Of a DNA stretch of 34,003 nucleotides, positions 17,656 through 27,357 are shown one piece after another. Position numbers and translations under genes: made by a program. Under the pieces are notes generated by a model. That model searched no databases and was not told where the DNA came from. It saw only the letters and a program-made list of their open reading frames with translations. This DNA comes from Candidatus Aquidulcis sp. (GTDB lineage: Bacteria; Chloroflexota; Limnocylindria; Limnocylindrales; Limnocylindraceae), in contig QWRK01000004.1 of assembly GCA_003670455.1 (NCBI GenBank), positions 1-34,003 on the forward strand. Direction: 5' to 3'. Every line of letters begins with the position of its first letter. Positions within the stretch are counted from its first letter, which is position 1.

Positions 17656-18966
17656 ATGGCAGCTCAAAAACGAACCCCGAAGGGGCAAGGCGGACTCCAG
17701 GACCTGACTCCGCTCGTGCGCAGCGACGTCAACGTGCTGATCAGCGCACAGGCGATCTCAACCTACGGGTCATTCATTACCCGGGCTGCCCTCCCCCTCC
17801 TGGCGATCATTGGCCTCGGGATCAACGCAGCCGAAGCGGCCGCCCTTGCGGCGGTCGACCTCATCGCTGGTGCCGTGGTGAGCCAGTTCGCAGGCGTGTG
17901 GATTGACCGACTCCCCCGCAAGCCCGTGCTTATTGGCACCGACCTGCTGCGGGCGATCTTGCTCGGCACCATCCCACTCGCCGCTGCTCTGTTCGGCGAA
18001 GTAACCCTCCCCCACCTGATTGCGGTGAGCGCCCTCTGTGGCATGTGCGCAACGACGTTTGACATCGCAGAGCGCAGCTATTTCGCTGGACTGGTGAACT
18101 CCTCGGCGCTGCGTGCCGTGTTGGCCCGCACGTTGGGAATCCGTGGCGCGGCGGAGTTCTTCGGCTTCGGCTCTGCCGGACTCCTGGTTGGCGCCTTCGG
18201 TGGACCTGCGGCAATTGGTATTGATGCGTTGACCTACGTGGTTTCGGCGGTGCTGATCGGCTTCCTGCGTGTCGCGGAGCCGAAGCTGCCGCCAGCCTCT
18301 GCCCGAGCCAGCTTCCGCCGCGAGCTCTCCGACGGGCTGAAGAAAACCTGGTCTGTCGCGATCATGCGACCGTTGCTCATCTCGACCTTCGTGATCGGTC
18401 TCTACTTCGGACTCTTCCGCTCTTCGTACCTGCTCTTTGTCACGAACGGGCTCGGTCTTGGACCAGAGGCGATCGGGCTAGTCATCGCAACGGGCGGCAT
18501 CGCCGCCTTCCTTGGCGGAGTACTCACGGAACGCATCTCCAACCTCCTCGGTGTCGGGCGTGCGATCTCCGTGAGCCTGGCGATCGTGGGCTTTGGCCTC
18601 ATCCTTGTACCGCTCGCGCCAGGTGCAACAGTCCTTGGATTCGCCATGCTCATCGGACACCAGTTGCTCAGCGATGGCTTTGAGACGGTGTGGGAGGCGA
18701 ATCAGGCGGCCATCCGTGGACGCGTGCTACCCGCCGCCTTTCAGGGACGCGCAAACGCCGCAAATGATGGCGTCGGCATCCTCGGTCGACTGTTGGGGAT
18801 CATCGTTGGTGGTGTGATCGGGAGCTCTGTGGCCGGGAGCGGCGTTGCGCTCTTCGTGGGTGGTGCTGCCTCTATCGCCGTCGGCCTCTTCGTTGCAGCC
18901 TCTCGTCTGGGAAGGATCCAGTCGATCTCGCAGATTCCGGCGTCAGGAGCCCGTAGGCGCGCCTAG
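17656..18966 (+). CDS. MFS transporter (EntS-like / MFS_3 type)
   Basis: MAAQKRTPKGQGG...VNVLISAQAISTYGSFITRAALPLLAI...; about 12 hydrophobic segments, DRLPRKPVLIGTD loop. ORF track starts at 17299 inside antisense ffh; ATG 17656 is the first plausible start. Confidence 0.88.
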   Translation: MAAQKRTPKGQGGLQDLTPLVRSDVNVLISAQAISTYGSFITRAALPLLAIIGLGINAAEAAALAAVDLIAGAVVSQFAGVWIDRLPRKPVLIGTDLLRAILLGTIPLAAALFGEVTLPHLIAVSALCGMCATTFDIAERSYFAGLVNSSALRAVLARTLGIRGAAEFFGFGSAGLLVGAFGGPAAIGIDALTYVVSAVLIGFLRVAEPKLPPASARASFRRELSDGLKKTWSVAIMRPLLISTFVIGLYFGLFRSSYLLFVTNGLGLGPEAIGLVIATGGIAAFLGGVLTERISNLLGVGRAISVSLAIVGFGLILVPLAPGATVLGFAMLIGHQLLSDGFETVWEANQAAIRGRVLPAAFQGRANAANDGVGILGRLLGIIVGGVIGSSVAGSGVALFVGGAASIAVGLFVAASRLGRIQSISQIPASGARRRA

Positions 18967-19854
18967 CAACCCATCGACGTAGGCCTCAGCGGCGAACGGC
19001 ACCAGATCGGTGGCGCGCTCGCCCGTTCCGACCCAGCGAATTGGCAGTCCTAACTCACGTCGTACCGCCAGCGCCACGCCACCGCGTGCGCCGCTATCGA
19101 GCTTCGTGAGGACGATGCCATCAATACCCGCCGATGCATCAAAGCCACGCGCCTGTGCAAGGCCGTTCTGTCCCGCGGTGCCATCCAAGACGAGCAGCAC
19201 CTCAACCGTGCGCGTAGGGGCTACTTTCGTCACCACGCGTCGGATCTTTGCGAGCTCATCCATCAGGCCGCTCCGTGTTTGCATTCGACCGGCGGTGTCG
19301 ATGATCACGGGGCTAAAGTCCCGCGCCGCGGCAAGGGTCAGCGCATCATGAATTGCGGCGGCAGGGTCACCACCTGGTCGCCCTTCGACCACCTCGACCC
19401 CTTCGCGTACGCCGAGCGCCCGCAACTGATCGATCGCTGCTGCGCGGAAGGTATCTGCAGCAACGAGCAGAGGTGAGAGGCCAGCACTTTTGGCTCGGGC
19501 CGCGAGCTTCGCCGCGGTGGTCGTCTTCCCTACGCCATTGACACCAACGAGCAGCACCACATCGGCCTCATCGCTTAGGTTGGCTGGGTCCTCACCGAGC
19601 AGACTGAGTGCGGCTGCCCGCACTCGAGAGCGCCCATCTGCGCCGTCACCATCGCGTGCCGCTTGAATGAGTGCGGCGGTGGCAACTAGCCCAACGTCGC
19701 TGGCGAGCAGTGCCTCCTCGATTTCCCGCCAGTCAGGTTCGGGCGCAGTGAACCGACGGAGAACCTTGGCGAGTGGGTTAGAGGCTGGGGTTGTGGCTTC
19801 GGCCACGCGCTTCTCATCGTCGGGGGAACTCTTTCGCCAGAAGGCGAGTTTCAA
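18943..19854 (-). CDS. ftsY: SRP receptor FtsY
   Basis: LLVGVNGVGKTTTAAKLAAR, AADTFRAAAIDQL, DTAGRMQTRSGLMDEL, TKLDSGARGG. Confidence 0.97.
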   Translation of the reverse strand: MKLAFWRKSSPDDEKRVAEATTPASNPLAKVLRRFTAPEPDWREIEEALLASDVGLVATAALIQAARDGDGADGRSRVRAAALSLLGEDPANLSDEADVVLLVGVNGVGKTTTAAKLAARAKSAGLSPLLVAADTFRAAAIDQLRALGVREGVEVVEGRPGGDPAAAIHDALTLAAARDFSPVIIDTAGRMQTRSGLMDELAKIRRVVTKVAPTRTVEVLLVLDGTAGQNGLAQARGFDASAGIDGIVLTKLDSGARGGVALAVRRELGLPIRWVGTGERATDLVPFAAEAYVDGLLGAPTGS

Positions 19855-22800
19855 CGCGCCGCCTCGCGCTCAGCGCGCGCCTGATCAGCGATGCGCTTCG
19901 CCTCATCGAGGCGCAGCCCGAAGACGCGACTTGCTGCATCTTCGCCAACCGTCACGCCCCAGAGGCTGTCGGCCACTTCGACCGTGCCCCGGTTATGCGT
20001 AATCACCACAACCTGGGTGCGCTCGCTCAGCTCGCGAATCGCGTCGCCGAAGCGGGTTACGTTTGCCTCGTCGAGTGCAGCATCAACCTCGTCGAGCACC
20101 ACGAATGGAAGCGGCCGAACCGCCAACATGCCGAGAAGGAGCGCCACGCCGGTAAGCGCGCGCTCTCCACCCGAGAGGAGGGAGAGCTGCTGGCGACGCT
20201 TCAGTGGTGGGCGAGCATCGATCTCAACTCCCGGTCGACGTGATTCGCCATCATCCGCAAGGCGCAGCTGCGCATCGCCACCGCCGAAGAGAAGCTGGAA
20301 GTTTGACGCGAACGTGGTCTGTAGTGCGGTGAACTGTTCCGCAAAGGTCGACTCAACAAGCAGATCAAGTTCCCGCATCAACGTTGCAGCCTTCTCGATC
20401 GCACCATCAAGATCACGCGTCTGCACCTCGAGTGATTCGAGTCGAGCGCGAAGCTCTTGATGCTCCATCACAATGCTGGCCCCACCCGCCTCGAGTGGAC
20501 CAATCTTGCGTCGCAGGCGCTCCAAGGCGCGTAGCTCTTCTGGGTCGGGCGCAACGAGGGATGCCGGCTCGGAGGCAGCGTGCTGACCTTCCCAGTAGAC
20601 GGCAAGGGCTGCCGCCTGCTGACGTGCGAGTCCCTCGCGCGCAGCGGTATCCCCCTCGGCAGGAACCTCAGCTTCATCGGCGGTTGCTGTGGTGCGAAGT
20701 GCAACCGGAATTCCAGCGGCCAAGCGAGCGTCTTCAGAGAGGCGGCGACCAAATGCGGCAAGGTCGCCACTCAACTCTTCAATGAAGCGCTCTCGCTCGA
20801 ATTCAACCGCCTGCGCATCGCGTTCGAGCGGGCGCAGCGCCTCATCGAGCTGTTGCTCACGGGAACGGAGGCCACGCTTCGCCTCTTCGTCGGTAGCGAT
20901 CTCACTCTCAATCTCAACCTGCAGCGCCGCCTTTGCCTGCACGCTCTCTTCACGTTGGGCTGCGGCAGCGCGGGCCGCAGTGGCGAGGCCAGACTGCTCG
21001 GCGAGCTGGGCGCGGAGGTTTGCGACACGCGTCTCAAGTGCACCACGCTCCTCAGCGGCTCGGGTGATTCGAGTGGAGGCACCGGCAACGGTTGCGTCGC
21101 CGCGTGCTCGCGCCAACTCCCAGGTACGCAAGGCCGCTCGGTCGGTTTCAACGGCGGTGGCGAGGTCGGCGCGGCGGGCGGTGAGCTCTTCTACGCGGGC
21201 ACGCCACTGCGTTGCCGCATCAGTGGCAACTGACTGTTCAGGGGTGAGGGCGATCTCATTCAGCCGCGCCTGTGCTGCGGTGACGGCAGCATCAAGTCGA
21301 GCGATGCGCTCTGCACGTTCCGACGTGCTTCGACGGACCGCGTCACGACGGCGCTCCGCCTCTGCGCGGGCTGATTCAGCGGCTCGGAGCGCTGCACGGG
21401 TGCTGACCTCGGCACCACGCCCCTGCGCTAGGCGCGTCTCAGCGGATGCCAGGGTGCCTGCCGCCACGATGGCCTCGCTGCGCAACGATGCTGCTGCAGT
21501 GCGCAGTCGCTCGGTTGCCGCCGCGGCGCGGCCGATCTCTGAGTCGACAAGGGCATCCTCTGGCTCCGTCTCACGAATGACGACACCGCCGTGGCGCACA
21601 ACGGCGCCAGCGCGCGTGACGATCGTGCCGCCGAGCGGAAGATCTGCGAGAGCACTCAGTGCGGCAGCAACACTCGGGGCAACAAAGACGCTGGCGAGGA
21701 GCCGGCCCAATAGTCCGTCTGGATCGCTGAGAACCTCACTGCTGAGCGATGGGAGCGTCGGGTGCGTGGTTGCGCCAATTGCATCTGCGCCATCAATGAG
21801 GAGTGCGCCCTGCTCATCATCAAGCAGGCTTGCACCACGCTGATCAACGACGAAACCGCGCGCCAGTGCACCAAGGGCGGCGAGGACTGCGGTGCGGCCC
21901 TCTTCACGAAGCTCAACACCGGCGAGAAGGCTTCGTCCACCGATCGCGTGTGCCGCCTTCGACAGCGCACGCTCCTGCAGGGCTGCTCGACGCGCTTCAA
22001 GTGCGGTGAGTCGACCGGAGAGCGACCCCGCCTCTGCCTCTGCAGCGCGAGCCGCACGCTCACTCTCTCCAACGGTTGCTCGAGCGGCGGCGGCACCAGA
22101 TTCAGCCTCTGCGAGTTCGCGTGTCGCGGCGGCAAGGCGTGCCGCGGCATCGCTTGCAGCGGTCGCAGCGAGAATCAAAACGTTCTCTGCTGCGGAAGGG
22201 TCTTCGTTCACGCCATCTGCGGTAACGGCGGTGCGCTCTGCTTGAAGTCGCTCAAGACGGGCGGTGAGATCTGCGCGCTCTACCTCGCGTGACCGCTGAG
22301 CCCGTACAGCGGAATCGCTGCCATTTGCCCCCGTGCCGTCGGTGAGCGCCTCCAGCTCGCGGCGCGCGGCAGAGAGGTCAGCATCAAGGATCTCAAGTGC
22401 GGCAACAGCCTCGGCGTCGACGGCAGGAGCTGCAGCGGCGCGCAGCGCCTCCACTGAGGCGATCTCTGACTCAGCAACGGCAACCTCTGTGGCGATGCGC
22501 TCTACATCACGCGACAGGGCGGCCGATTCGGCCTCAACGCGCGCATGGGCACGCTCAGCAGATTCACGAGCCTCGCGTGCCGCCTCGAGGGCACGTCGGG
22601 CAACGTCGAGATCGGTGCGGGCAAGCCCGAGGCGCTCGCGGCGACGATGGGCCTCTTCGTCGGCGTTGCGCAGCTGTTCGCGAATGGACTGCAACTCGCT
22701 CGTCACTGTTGAGAGCTGGCCGCCGATGCGCACTCGACGCGAAGCGATCCAGGCGCCGCGAGCCGCACCCAACGCGGCGATGCGCTCAACCGCCTCGGTG

Positions 22801-23462
22801 AGCAACTCTTCGCGACCCGCCTCCTGCTTTGCCAGCGTCGCGAGGCGGCGCTCTTGTGGGCGGAGGGTGCCAAGAATCTCTTCAACGCGGGCGCGATTAT
22901 CGATCGCCTCCTTCATTTCGGTTTCGGCTCGTGCACGGCGTCGCTCATGGCGCGCGGTGCCGGCGAACTCTTCGACGAGCGCGCGGCGCTCTTCGGCCTT
23001 CAGGCTCAGTGCCTGGTCAACGGCACCCTGGCCAATGAAGAGGAGGCCGTTCTCGGCAAGACCGGCGCCATCGAGCAGCTCGTTGAGATCTCGAAGGCGA
23101 ATCTTCTCGCGATTGAGCAGGTACTCCTGGCCACCGCCGCGATCGGCGCGACGAGCAATTTCGATTTCGGTGAATGGAAGGTCGAAGAGCCCATCGTCGT
23201 TGGCGATGGAGAGCGAAACCTCGGCGAGGCCGAGTGGGCGGCGCTTCTCTGATCCCGCGAAGATGACCTCTTCGACACGCTTTGAACGAATGCCGCGACC
23301 GGCCTCGCCGAGTGCCCAGCGCAGGGCATCGACGACGTTCGACTTACCGCTGCCGTTTGGCCCAACGATTGCGGTAATCCCTGGGGTGAAGGCGATGGTC
23401 GTCTTGTCGGCAAAGGTCTTGAAGCCGCTCAGTCGTACTTCACGGAGTCGTAGTCGGCTCAC
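19851..23462 (-). CDS. smc: Chromosome segregation protein SMC
   Basis: SGFKTFADKTTIAFTPGITAIVGPNGSGKSNVVDALRW; C-terminal LLSGGERALTGVALL...VLDEVDAALDEANV; long coiled coils. Confidence 0.97.
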   Translation of the reverse strand: MSRLRLREVRLSGFKTFADKTTIAFTPGITAIVGPNGSGKSNVVDALRWALGEAGRGIRSKRVEEVIFAGSEKRRPLGLAEVSLSIANDDGLFDLPFTEIEIARRADRGGGQEYLLNREKIRLRDLNELLDGAGLAENGLLFIGQGAVDQALSLKAEERRALVEEFAGTARHERRRARAETEMKEAIDNRARVEEILGTLRPQERRLATLAKQEAGREELLTEAVERIAALGAARGAWIASRRVRIGGQLSTVTSELQSIREQLRNADEEAHRRRERLGLARTDLDVARRALEAAREARESAERAHARVEAESAALSRDVERIATEVAVAESEIASVEALRAAAAPAVDAEAVAALEILDADLSAARRELEALTDGTGANGSDSAVRAQRSREVERADLTARLERLQAERTAVTADGVNEDPSAAENVLILAATAASDAAARLAAATRELAEAESGAAAARATVGESERAARAAEAEAGSLSGRLTALEARRAALQERALSKAAHAIGGRSLLAGVELREEGRTAVLAALGALARGFVVDQRGASLLDDEQGALLIDGADAIGATTHPTLPSLSSEVLSDPDGLLGRLLASVFVAPSVAAALSALADLPLGGTIVTRAGAVVRHGGVVIRETEPEDALVDSEIGRAAAATERLRTAAASLRSEAIVAAGTLASAETRLAQGRGAEVSTRAALRAAESARAEAERRRDAVRRSTSERAERIARLDAAVTAAQARLNEIALTPEQSVATDAATQWRARVEELTARRADLATAVETDRAALRTWELARARGDATVAGASTRITRAAEERGALETRVANLRAQLAEQSGLATAARAAAAQREESVQAKAALQVEIESEIATDEEAKRGLRSREQQLDEALRPLERDAQAVEFERERFIEELSGDLAAFGRRLSEDARLAAGIPVALRTTATADEAEVPAEGDTAAREGLARQQAAALAVYWEGQHAASEPASLVAPDPEELRALERLRRKIGPLEAGGASIVMEHQELRARLESLEVQTRDLDGAIEKAATLMRELDLLVESTFAEQFTALQTTFASNFQLLFGGGDAQLRLADDGESRRPGVEIDARPPLKRRQQLSLLSGGERALTGVALLLGMLAVRPLPFVVLDEVDAALDEANVTRFGDAIRELSERTQVVVITHNRGTVEVADSLWGVTVGEDAASRVFGLRLDEAKRIADQARAEREAAR

Positions 23463-24196
23463 TCTGCCCCTCCCGCGGTGATGCCGAGGAGGTCAATGGC
23501 GGCCTCGGCGGCGGCGGCCTCGGCGGCGCGGCGACTTGGACCTGATCCGCGCGCTACCTCGCTGCCATCAATGCGCACGACGCATTCATACGTTCGGTCG
23601 TGCTCGGGGCCAGTGGTGGCAACAACGTCGTAGCGCGGCAGGGAGCCGTTGCGTGCCTGCGTCCACTCCTGCAGGAGGGTCTTGATCCCCTTGCCGAGTG
23701 CGGCGCGTGGTGCGGCAAGCTCGGCGCTCATGTGTCCTTCAATAAACGTTGCGGCGGCGGCGAAGCCGTGGCTCAGGTAGATCGCACCGATGAGCGCCTC
23801 AAACGCCGCAGCGAGTGCCGCCGGTCGACGTGCGCCACCGCGCGACGCCTCACCCTCACCGAGCATCAGCACCTCGTCAATGCCGATGCGCAGGGCAACC
23901 TCAGCAAGTGCGGTGCGCGAGACCACAGCGGCCCGGCGCTCGGAGAGATCCCCCTCCTCTGCTGCGGTGTCATCCGCATAGAGTCGGGAGGCGACGACGG
24001 CGCCGAGGATGGCATCGCCAAGGAACTCGAGGCGCTCGTTATCAGCGGAAGCACCCTCTTGGTGGCGGCGCGATGGGTGCGTGAGGGCCAGCTCGACGAG
24101 TGCCTCGCCCCCCACTGGGATGTTGAGGCGTTCACGTTGCGCTGGGGTCATCGACAGTGGCGCCACTACGAGCGTCATCGTGGGGAGTGGTGGCAC
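23459..24196 (-). CDS. rnc: Ribonuclease III (5' end may be 15-45 nt shorter)
   Basis: ALTHPSRR..NERLEFLGDAILGAVVA, EALIGAIYLSHG, C-terminal dsRBD. Confidence 0.95.
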   Translation of the reverse strand: MPPLPTMTLVVAPLSMTPAQRERLNIPVGGEALVELALTHPSRRHQEGASADNERLEFLGDAILGAVVASRLYADDTAAEEGDLSERRAAVVSRTALAEVALRIGIDEVLMLGEGEASRGGARRPAALAAAFEALIGAIYLSHGFAAAATFIEGHMSAELAAPRAALGKGIKTLLQEWTQARNGSLPRYDVVATTGPEHDRTYECVVRIDGSEVARGSGPSRRAAEAAAAEAAIDLLGITAGGAE

Positions 24197-24259
24197 GCCC
24201 CTATGGCTGCACCGCGCAAGGCTCGCGCCCCACGCCGGCGGCCAAGGGGCCGCCCCATC

Positions 24260-24505
24260 TCAGCCCTTCTTCTCGACGATGGCGTCGACGGCGTCCTGAA
24301 CCGTCTTGATCTTGCCGAGCTCTTCGTCAGCAATGGTCACGCCGAACTTCTCTTCGAGGCCCATTGCGAACTCAACAAGGTCGAGGGAGTCTGCATTGAG
24401 GTCTTCGATGAAGGCGGCCTCAGGCTTTACCTTCTCCTTCTCAACACCGAGCTGCTCAACGATGTAGCTCTGGAGCTCCTGGAAGATCTGATCCTTGTCG
24501 CTCAT
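24260..24505 (-). CDS. acpP: Acyl carrier protein
   Basis: [31 protein letters not shown], Ser of DSLD for phosphopantetheine. Confidence 0.98.
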   Translation of the reverse strand: MSDKDQIFQELQSYIVEQLGVEKEKVKPEAAFIEDLNADSLDLVEFAMGLEEKFGVTIADEELGKIKTVQDAVDAIVEKKG

Positions 24506-24981
24506 GAGTTACTCCCTCCGTCTATCTCCGCCGTGGCGGCAACCTCGCGAAGCGCGGTGCCGAGTACGCCGTTGACCAGTTTGCGGGCCGGTTCGCCGCT
24601 ATACGTGCGGGCGAGTGAGGTCCACGCAGCGATCGCCTCGATCGGCGCCGCCGTGCGGGAGTGTATCACCTCCCCTAGGCCGCACCGCAGGAGCGAACGG
24701 TCAATTCGGGCCATTGTGGCAAGGGGGAAGGCGGGGGCGAGGCGCTCAATTGCGGCATCAATCTGCGGACGATTCGCCTCCACGACCTCGAGAAGCGGTC
24801 GGGACCAGACCAGGGTCTCCTCGGCCATATCCCCTGCCGCGACGCGACGCTCCAGTACCGCCAGCGCCGTACGCATCCCAAAGTCCGACTCATAGAGGGC
24901 GGTGAGCGCATCGCGTCGACCAGCCGTATGAGCCCGCGCCGCCGCATCCTTTGGCGCAGCCGGAGCTCGCCGGGTGGCCAC
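24502..24981 (-). CDS. nusB: Transcription antitermination protein NusB
   Basis: [11 protein letters not shown]..., [16 protein letters not shown]..., [15 protein letters not shown] start at 24981 preferred over the track start 25191, which overlaps plsX. Confidence 0.9.
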   Translation of the reverse strand: MATRRAPAAPKDAAARAHTAGRRDALTALYESDFGMRTALAVLERRVAAGDMAEETLVWSRPLLEVVEANRPQIDAAIERLAPAFPLATMARIDRSLLRCGLGEVIHSRTAAPIEAIAAWTSLARTYSGEPARKLVNGVLGTALREVAATAEIDGGSNS

Positions 24982-24982
24982 C

Positions 24983-26029
24983 TTACGCCGGCCCAACGGG
25001 GAGACCGTCGGGGGCGGCAATTGTGTTCTCTGCGATTGACGAGGTGATCTGCTCGGTGACCCGCTCGCGCACCGCGCGCGCCGCAGTGGCGCAGGCGAAG
25101 TAGACCATGCGCTGTCGGGCGCGACCATGCGTGATCGCGACGGTCCCCTGCACCCCCAAGAGAATTGCGGCGCCAACGCGCTCGTAGTCAAGCTGGGTAC
25201 GGATCCGCGCGATGGAGCCGCGCATCAGCAGCGCAGCGATCGGCCCGAATGGGAGACGACGAAACTCTGCGCGGAACATATCGGTGATGGTGGTCGTCAC
25301 CCCTTCAACAAGTTTGATTGCAACATTGCCGAGGACTGCGTCGCAAACAACCACATCGGCCTCATCCGCAGCGAGGTGGCGCCCTTCAACGTTCCCCGTG
25401 AAGTTGAGTGTCGATTGATCAAGGAGCTCGGTGGCACGCTGGATGCGCATATCGCCCTTCCCCTTCTCTTCCCCGATGGAGAGGAGTGCGACGCGCGGAT
25501 TAGTGACACCGAGAACGTGCTCCGAGAAGATCTTCCCCATGTGCGCGTACTGATACAGGTTCTCTGGGGTTGAGTCCGGGTTCGCGCCAACATCAAGCAG
25601 CAGGAGCGGCTTCTCGCGCAAGAGGAACTGCACGGCGATGGCCGGCCGAATCACCCCTTTGATGCGGCCGATGATCAACACGCCTGCAGCCATGCCGGCG
25701 CCGGTGTGACCCGCGGTGACGACGGCATCGGCAAGTTTGTCGCGTACGAGTGTTGCCGCAACGACCATCGATGCGTCTTTGCGTTCGCGGACAGCGATTG
25801 CCGGGTTCTCTTCCATGGTGATCACGCCTGGACCGTGGACGATGGAGACATTAGATGGAAGTTCGCCACCAGCGATCGCGCGAATGACCTGCTCATCACC
25901 GACGAGGGTGAGGTGGTCGGTGGGATTCTCTTTGGCCCAGCGCAGGCCGCCTGGGACAACTTCGGTGGGACCGTGGTCACCACCCATCGCATCGAGGGCG
26001 AGGCGGACAGTGCCGCCCGACGCGCTCAT
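24983..26029 (-). CDS. plsX: Phosphate acyltransferase PlsX
   Basis: LALDAMGGDHGPTEVVPG, TAGHTGAGMAAGVLIIGRIKGVIRPAIAV, LLDVGANPDSTPENLYQYAHMG. Confidence 0.97.
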   Translation of the reverse strand: MSASGGTVRLALDAMGGDHGPTEVVPGGLRWAKENPTDHLTLVGDEQVIRAIAGGELPSNVSIVHGPGVITMEENPAIAVRERKDASMVVAATLVRDKLADAVVTAGHTGAGMAAGVLIIGRIKGVIRPAIAVQFLLREKPLLLLDVGANPDSTPENLYQYAHMGKIFSEHVLGVTNPRVALLSIGEEKGKGDMRIQRATELLDQSTLNFTGNVEGRHLAADEADVVVCDAVLGNVAIKLVEGVTTTITDMFRAEFRRLPFGPIAALLMRGSIARIRTQLDYERVGAAILLGVQGTVAITHGRARQRMVYFACATAARAVRERVTEQITSSIAENTIAAPDGLPVGPA

Positions 26030-26035
26030 TGCGAG

Positions 26036-26239
26036 TTAGGCGTCGGCGACGTCCGCGTCCGGCGCAGGTCGGCGGATGACCTCGCGGCCGCGATAGGTTC
26101 CGCACTCTAGGCAGGCATGATGCGCACGCTTGACGGCGTTGCACTGTGGGCAGCGATCCATGGATGGGAGCGTCAAGGCATGGTGCGAACGTCGGTCACC
26201 CTGACGTGCGTGCGACTTCTTCCGCTTAGGTACGCCCAT
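26036..26239 (-). CDS. rpmF: Ribosomal protein L32
   Basis: MGVPKRKKSHARQGDRRSHHAL...CPQCNAVKRAHHACLECGTYRGREVI. Confidence 0.96.
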   Translation of the reverse strand: MGVPKRKKSHARQGDRRSHHALTLPSMDRCPQCNAVKRAHHACLECGTYRGREVIRRPAPDADVADA

Positions 26240-26289
26240 GTTTTTTGACCTCGCTCGTTGGCGCCCGACTGGGCGCGCCTTGGAGGGGA

Positions 26290-26295
26290 ATCCTA
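26290..26295 (-). promoter_or_regulatory. Candidate -10 (TAGGAT) for rpmF, overlapping the yceD stop codon
   Basis: GGGTAGGATTCCCC on the minus strand, 50 nt upstream of the rpmF ATG. Confidence 0.4.
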
Positions 26296-26832
26296 CCCGA
26301 TCGGCGCGCCTTCGTCCCCTTCAGTGGGGAGGAGGGCCGCAAGGCCAGCCAAACGAGGGTCCAGTCCCCGCTCAGGACAGGCGCTGGCGGGGTGGTCCGC
26401 GCCGCAGAGACCACAGCGCTCCGGGCAGGGTGGCGTACAGAGCAGCACGAGGCGACGTGCCAGGTCGAGCGCCTCCATGGCGAGGCGACCAACGTCGACG
26501 CTGTTCCCCTTGCCGATGAGGAGCGCCCCCTCCGTCGCATGTCGGGACTCAAGTGCCTCCTCGTCGATTGGGGCGCTCAGCTGCGCAGTGGCAGGCGTGA
26601 GGCAGCGACCGCAGGCACCCTCCTGGCTGCCGCGGACGGTTCCAACGATGCGCACGCCGCGATTGGTTCGGTCAATTCGAACTTGGACCGCAGCCTTGAA
26701 GTGCTCATCTCCGATGCGATCCTCGGCCGTGAATGGCTCCAAAGCAAATGTGCCGCCCGCCGATTCAGCGAGCAGTGGTGAGAGGTCAACGGGATAGAGG
26801 GGCGGCACCAATGCCGCCGATTCGCTCTCCAC
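26293..26832 (-). CDS. DUF177 / YceD family protein
   Basis: GACGRCLTPATAQL and Cys-rich C-terminus (CTPPCPERCGLCG); position upstream of rpmF. Confidence 0.85.
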   Translation of the reverse strand: MESESAALVPPLYPVDLSPLLAESAGGTFALEPFTAEDRIGDEHFKAAVQVRIDRTNRGVRIVGTVRGSQEGACGRCLTPATAQLSAPIDEEALESRHATEGALLIGKGNSVDVGRLAMEALDLARRLVLLCTPPCPERCGLCGADHPASACPERGLDPRLAGLAALLPTEGDEGAPIG

Positions 26833-26835
26833 CGA

Positions 26836-27357
26836 TTACGCCTTCGACGCTCGTCGTCGTGCGGCGGCGGCGAGAACGGGGACCACGGCGGCTGGCACGA
26901 GGCGATCGAGCGGTCCGCCATAGCGCGCAACCTCGCGAACGAGCCGGCTTGAGGTTGAAGCGTGTTCTGGCGCGGTCATCAAGAAGGCGGTCTCAATCTC
27001 TGGGGCGAGCAAACGATTGGCGTGCGCCATCCGCAGCTCAGCCTCGAAGTCGGAACCGGCACGGAGCCCGCGGATGATGAGGGTTGCACCGGCGTCGGCA
27101 GCGACGCGGACGGCAAGGTTCGATGCGGAGAGGATCTGCACCCGTGCGCTTGCAGCGCCGAGCTCTGCGTCAATCACGCTGCGCAGAAGGGCTGTGCGCT
27201 CATCAAGGGTGAGGAGCGCCTCTTTGTCGGAGTTCGGCAGGATCGCAACCACGAGACGATCGGCGATCGCAAGGCTGCGGCGGATCAGGTCGATGTGACC
27301 GAACGTCACAGGATCAAAACTGCCCGGGTAGAGCGCCACTCGTTCACTCATTGCCAA
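26836..27357 (-). CDS. coaD: Phosphopantetheine adenylyltransferase
   Basis: ALYPGSFDPVTFGHIDLIRRS, IIRGLRAGSDFEAELRMAHANR. Confidence 0.98.
   Translation of the reverse strand: MAMSERVALYPGSFDPVTFGHIDLIRRSLAIADRLVVAILPNSDKEALLTLDERTALLRSVIDAELGAASARVQILSASNLAVRVAADAGATLIIRGLRAGSDFEAELRMAHANRLLAPEIETAFLMTAPEHASTSSRLVREVARYGGPLDRLVPAAVVPVLAAAARRRASKA

Noticed and set aside
20689-23481. Long plus-strand ORFs (382-384 aa) antisense to smc
   Set aside because: Arg/Ser/Ala-rich shadow ORFs typical of high-GC coding DNA; smc on the minus strand has clear ATPase motifs and full coverage.
24237-24254. GGCGGCC-CCTT-GGCCGCC hairpin between acpP and rnc as an RNase III autoregulatory site
   Set aside because: Stem is only 7 bp with no extension, too short for a typical RNase III substrate, and no T-tract for a terminator.
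23600-24895. 431-aa plus-strand ORF spanning rnc, acpP and nusB
   Set aside because: Antisense shadow across three conserved genes; no family motif.
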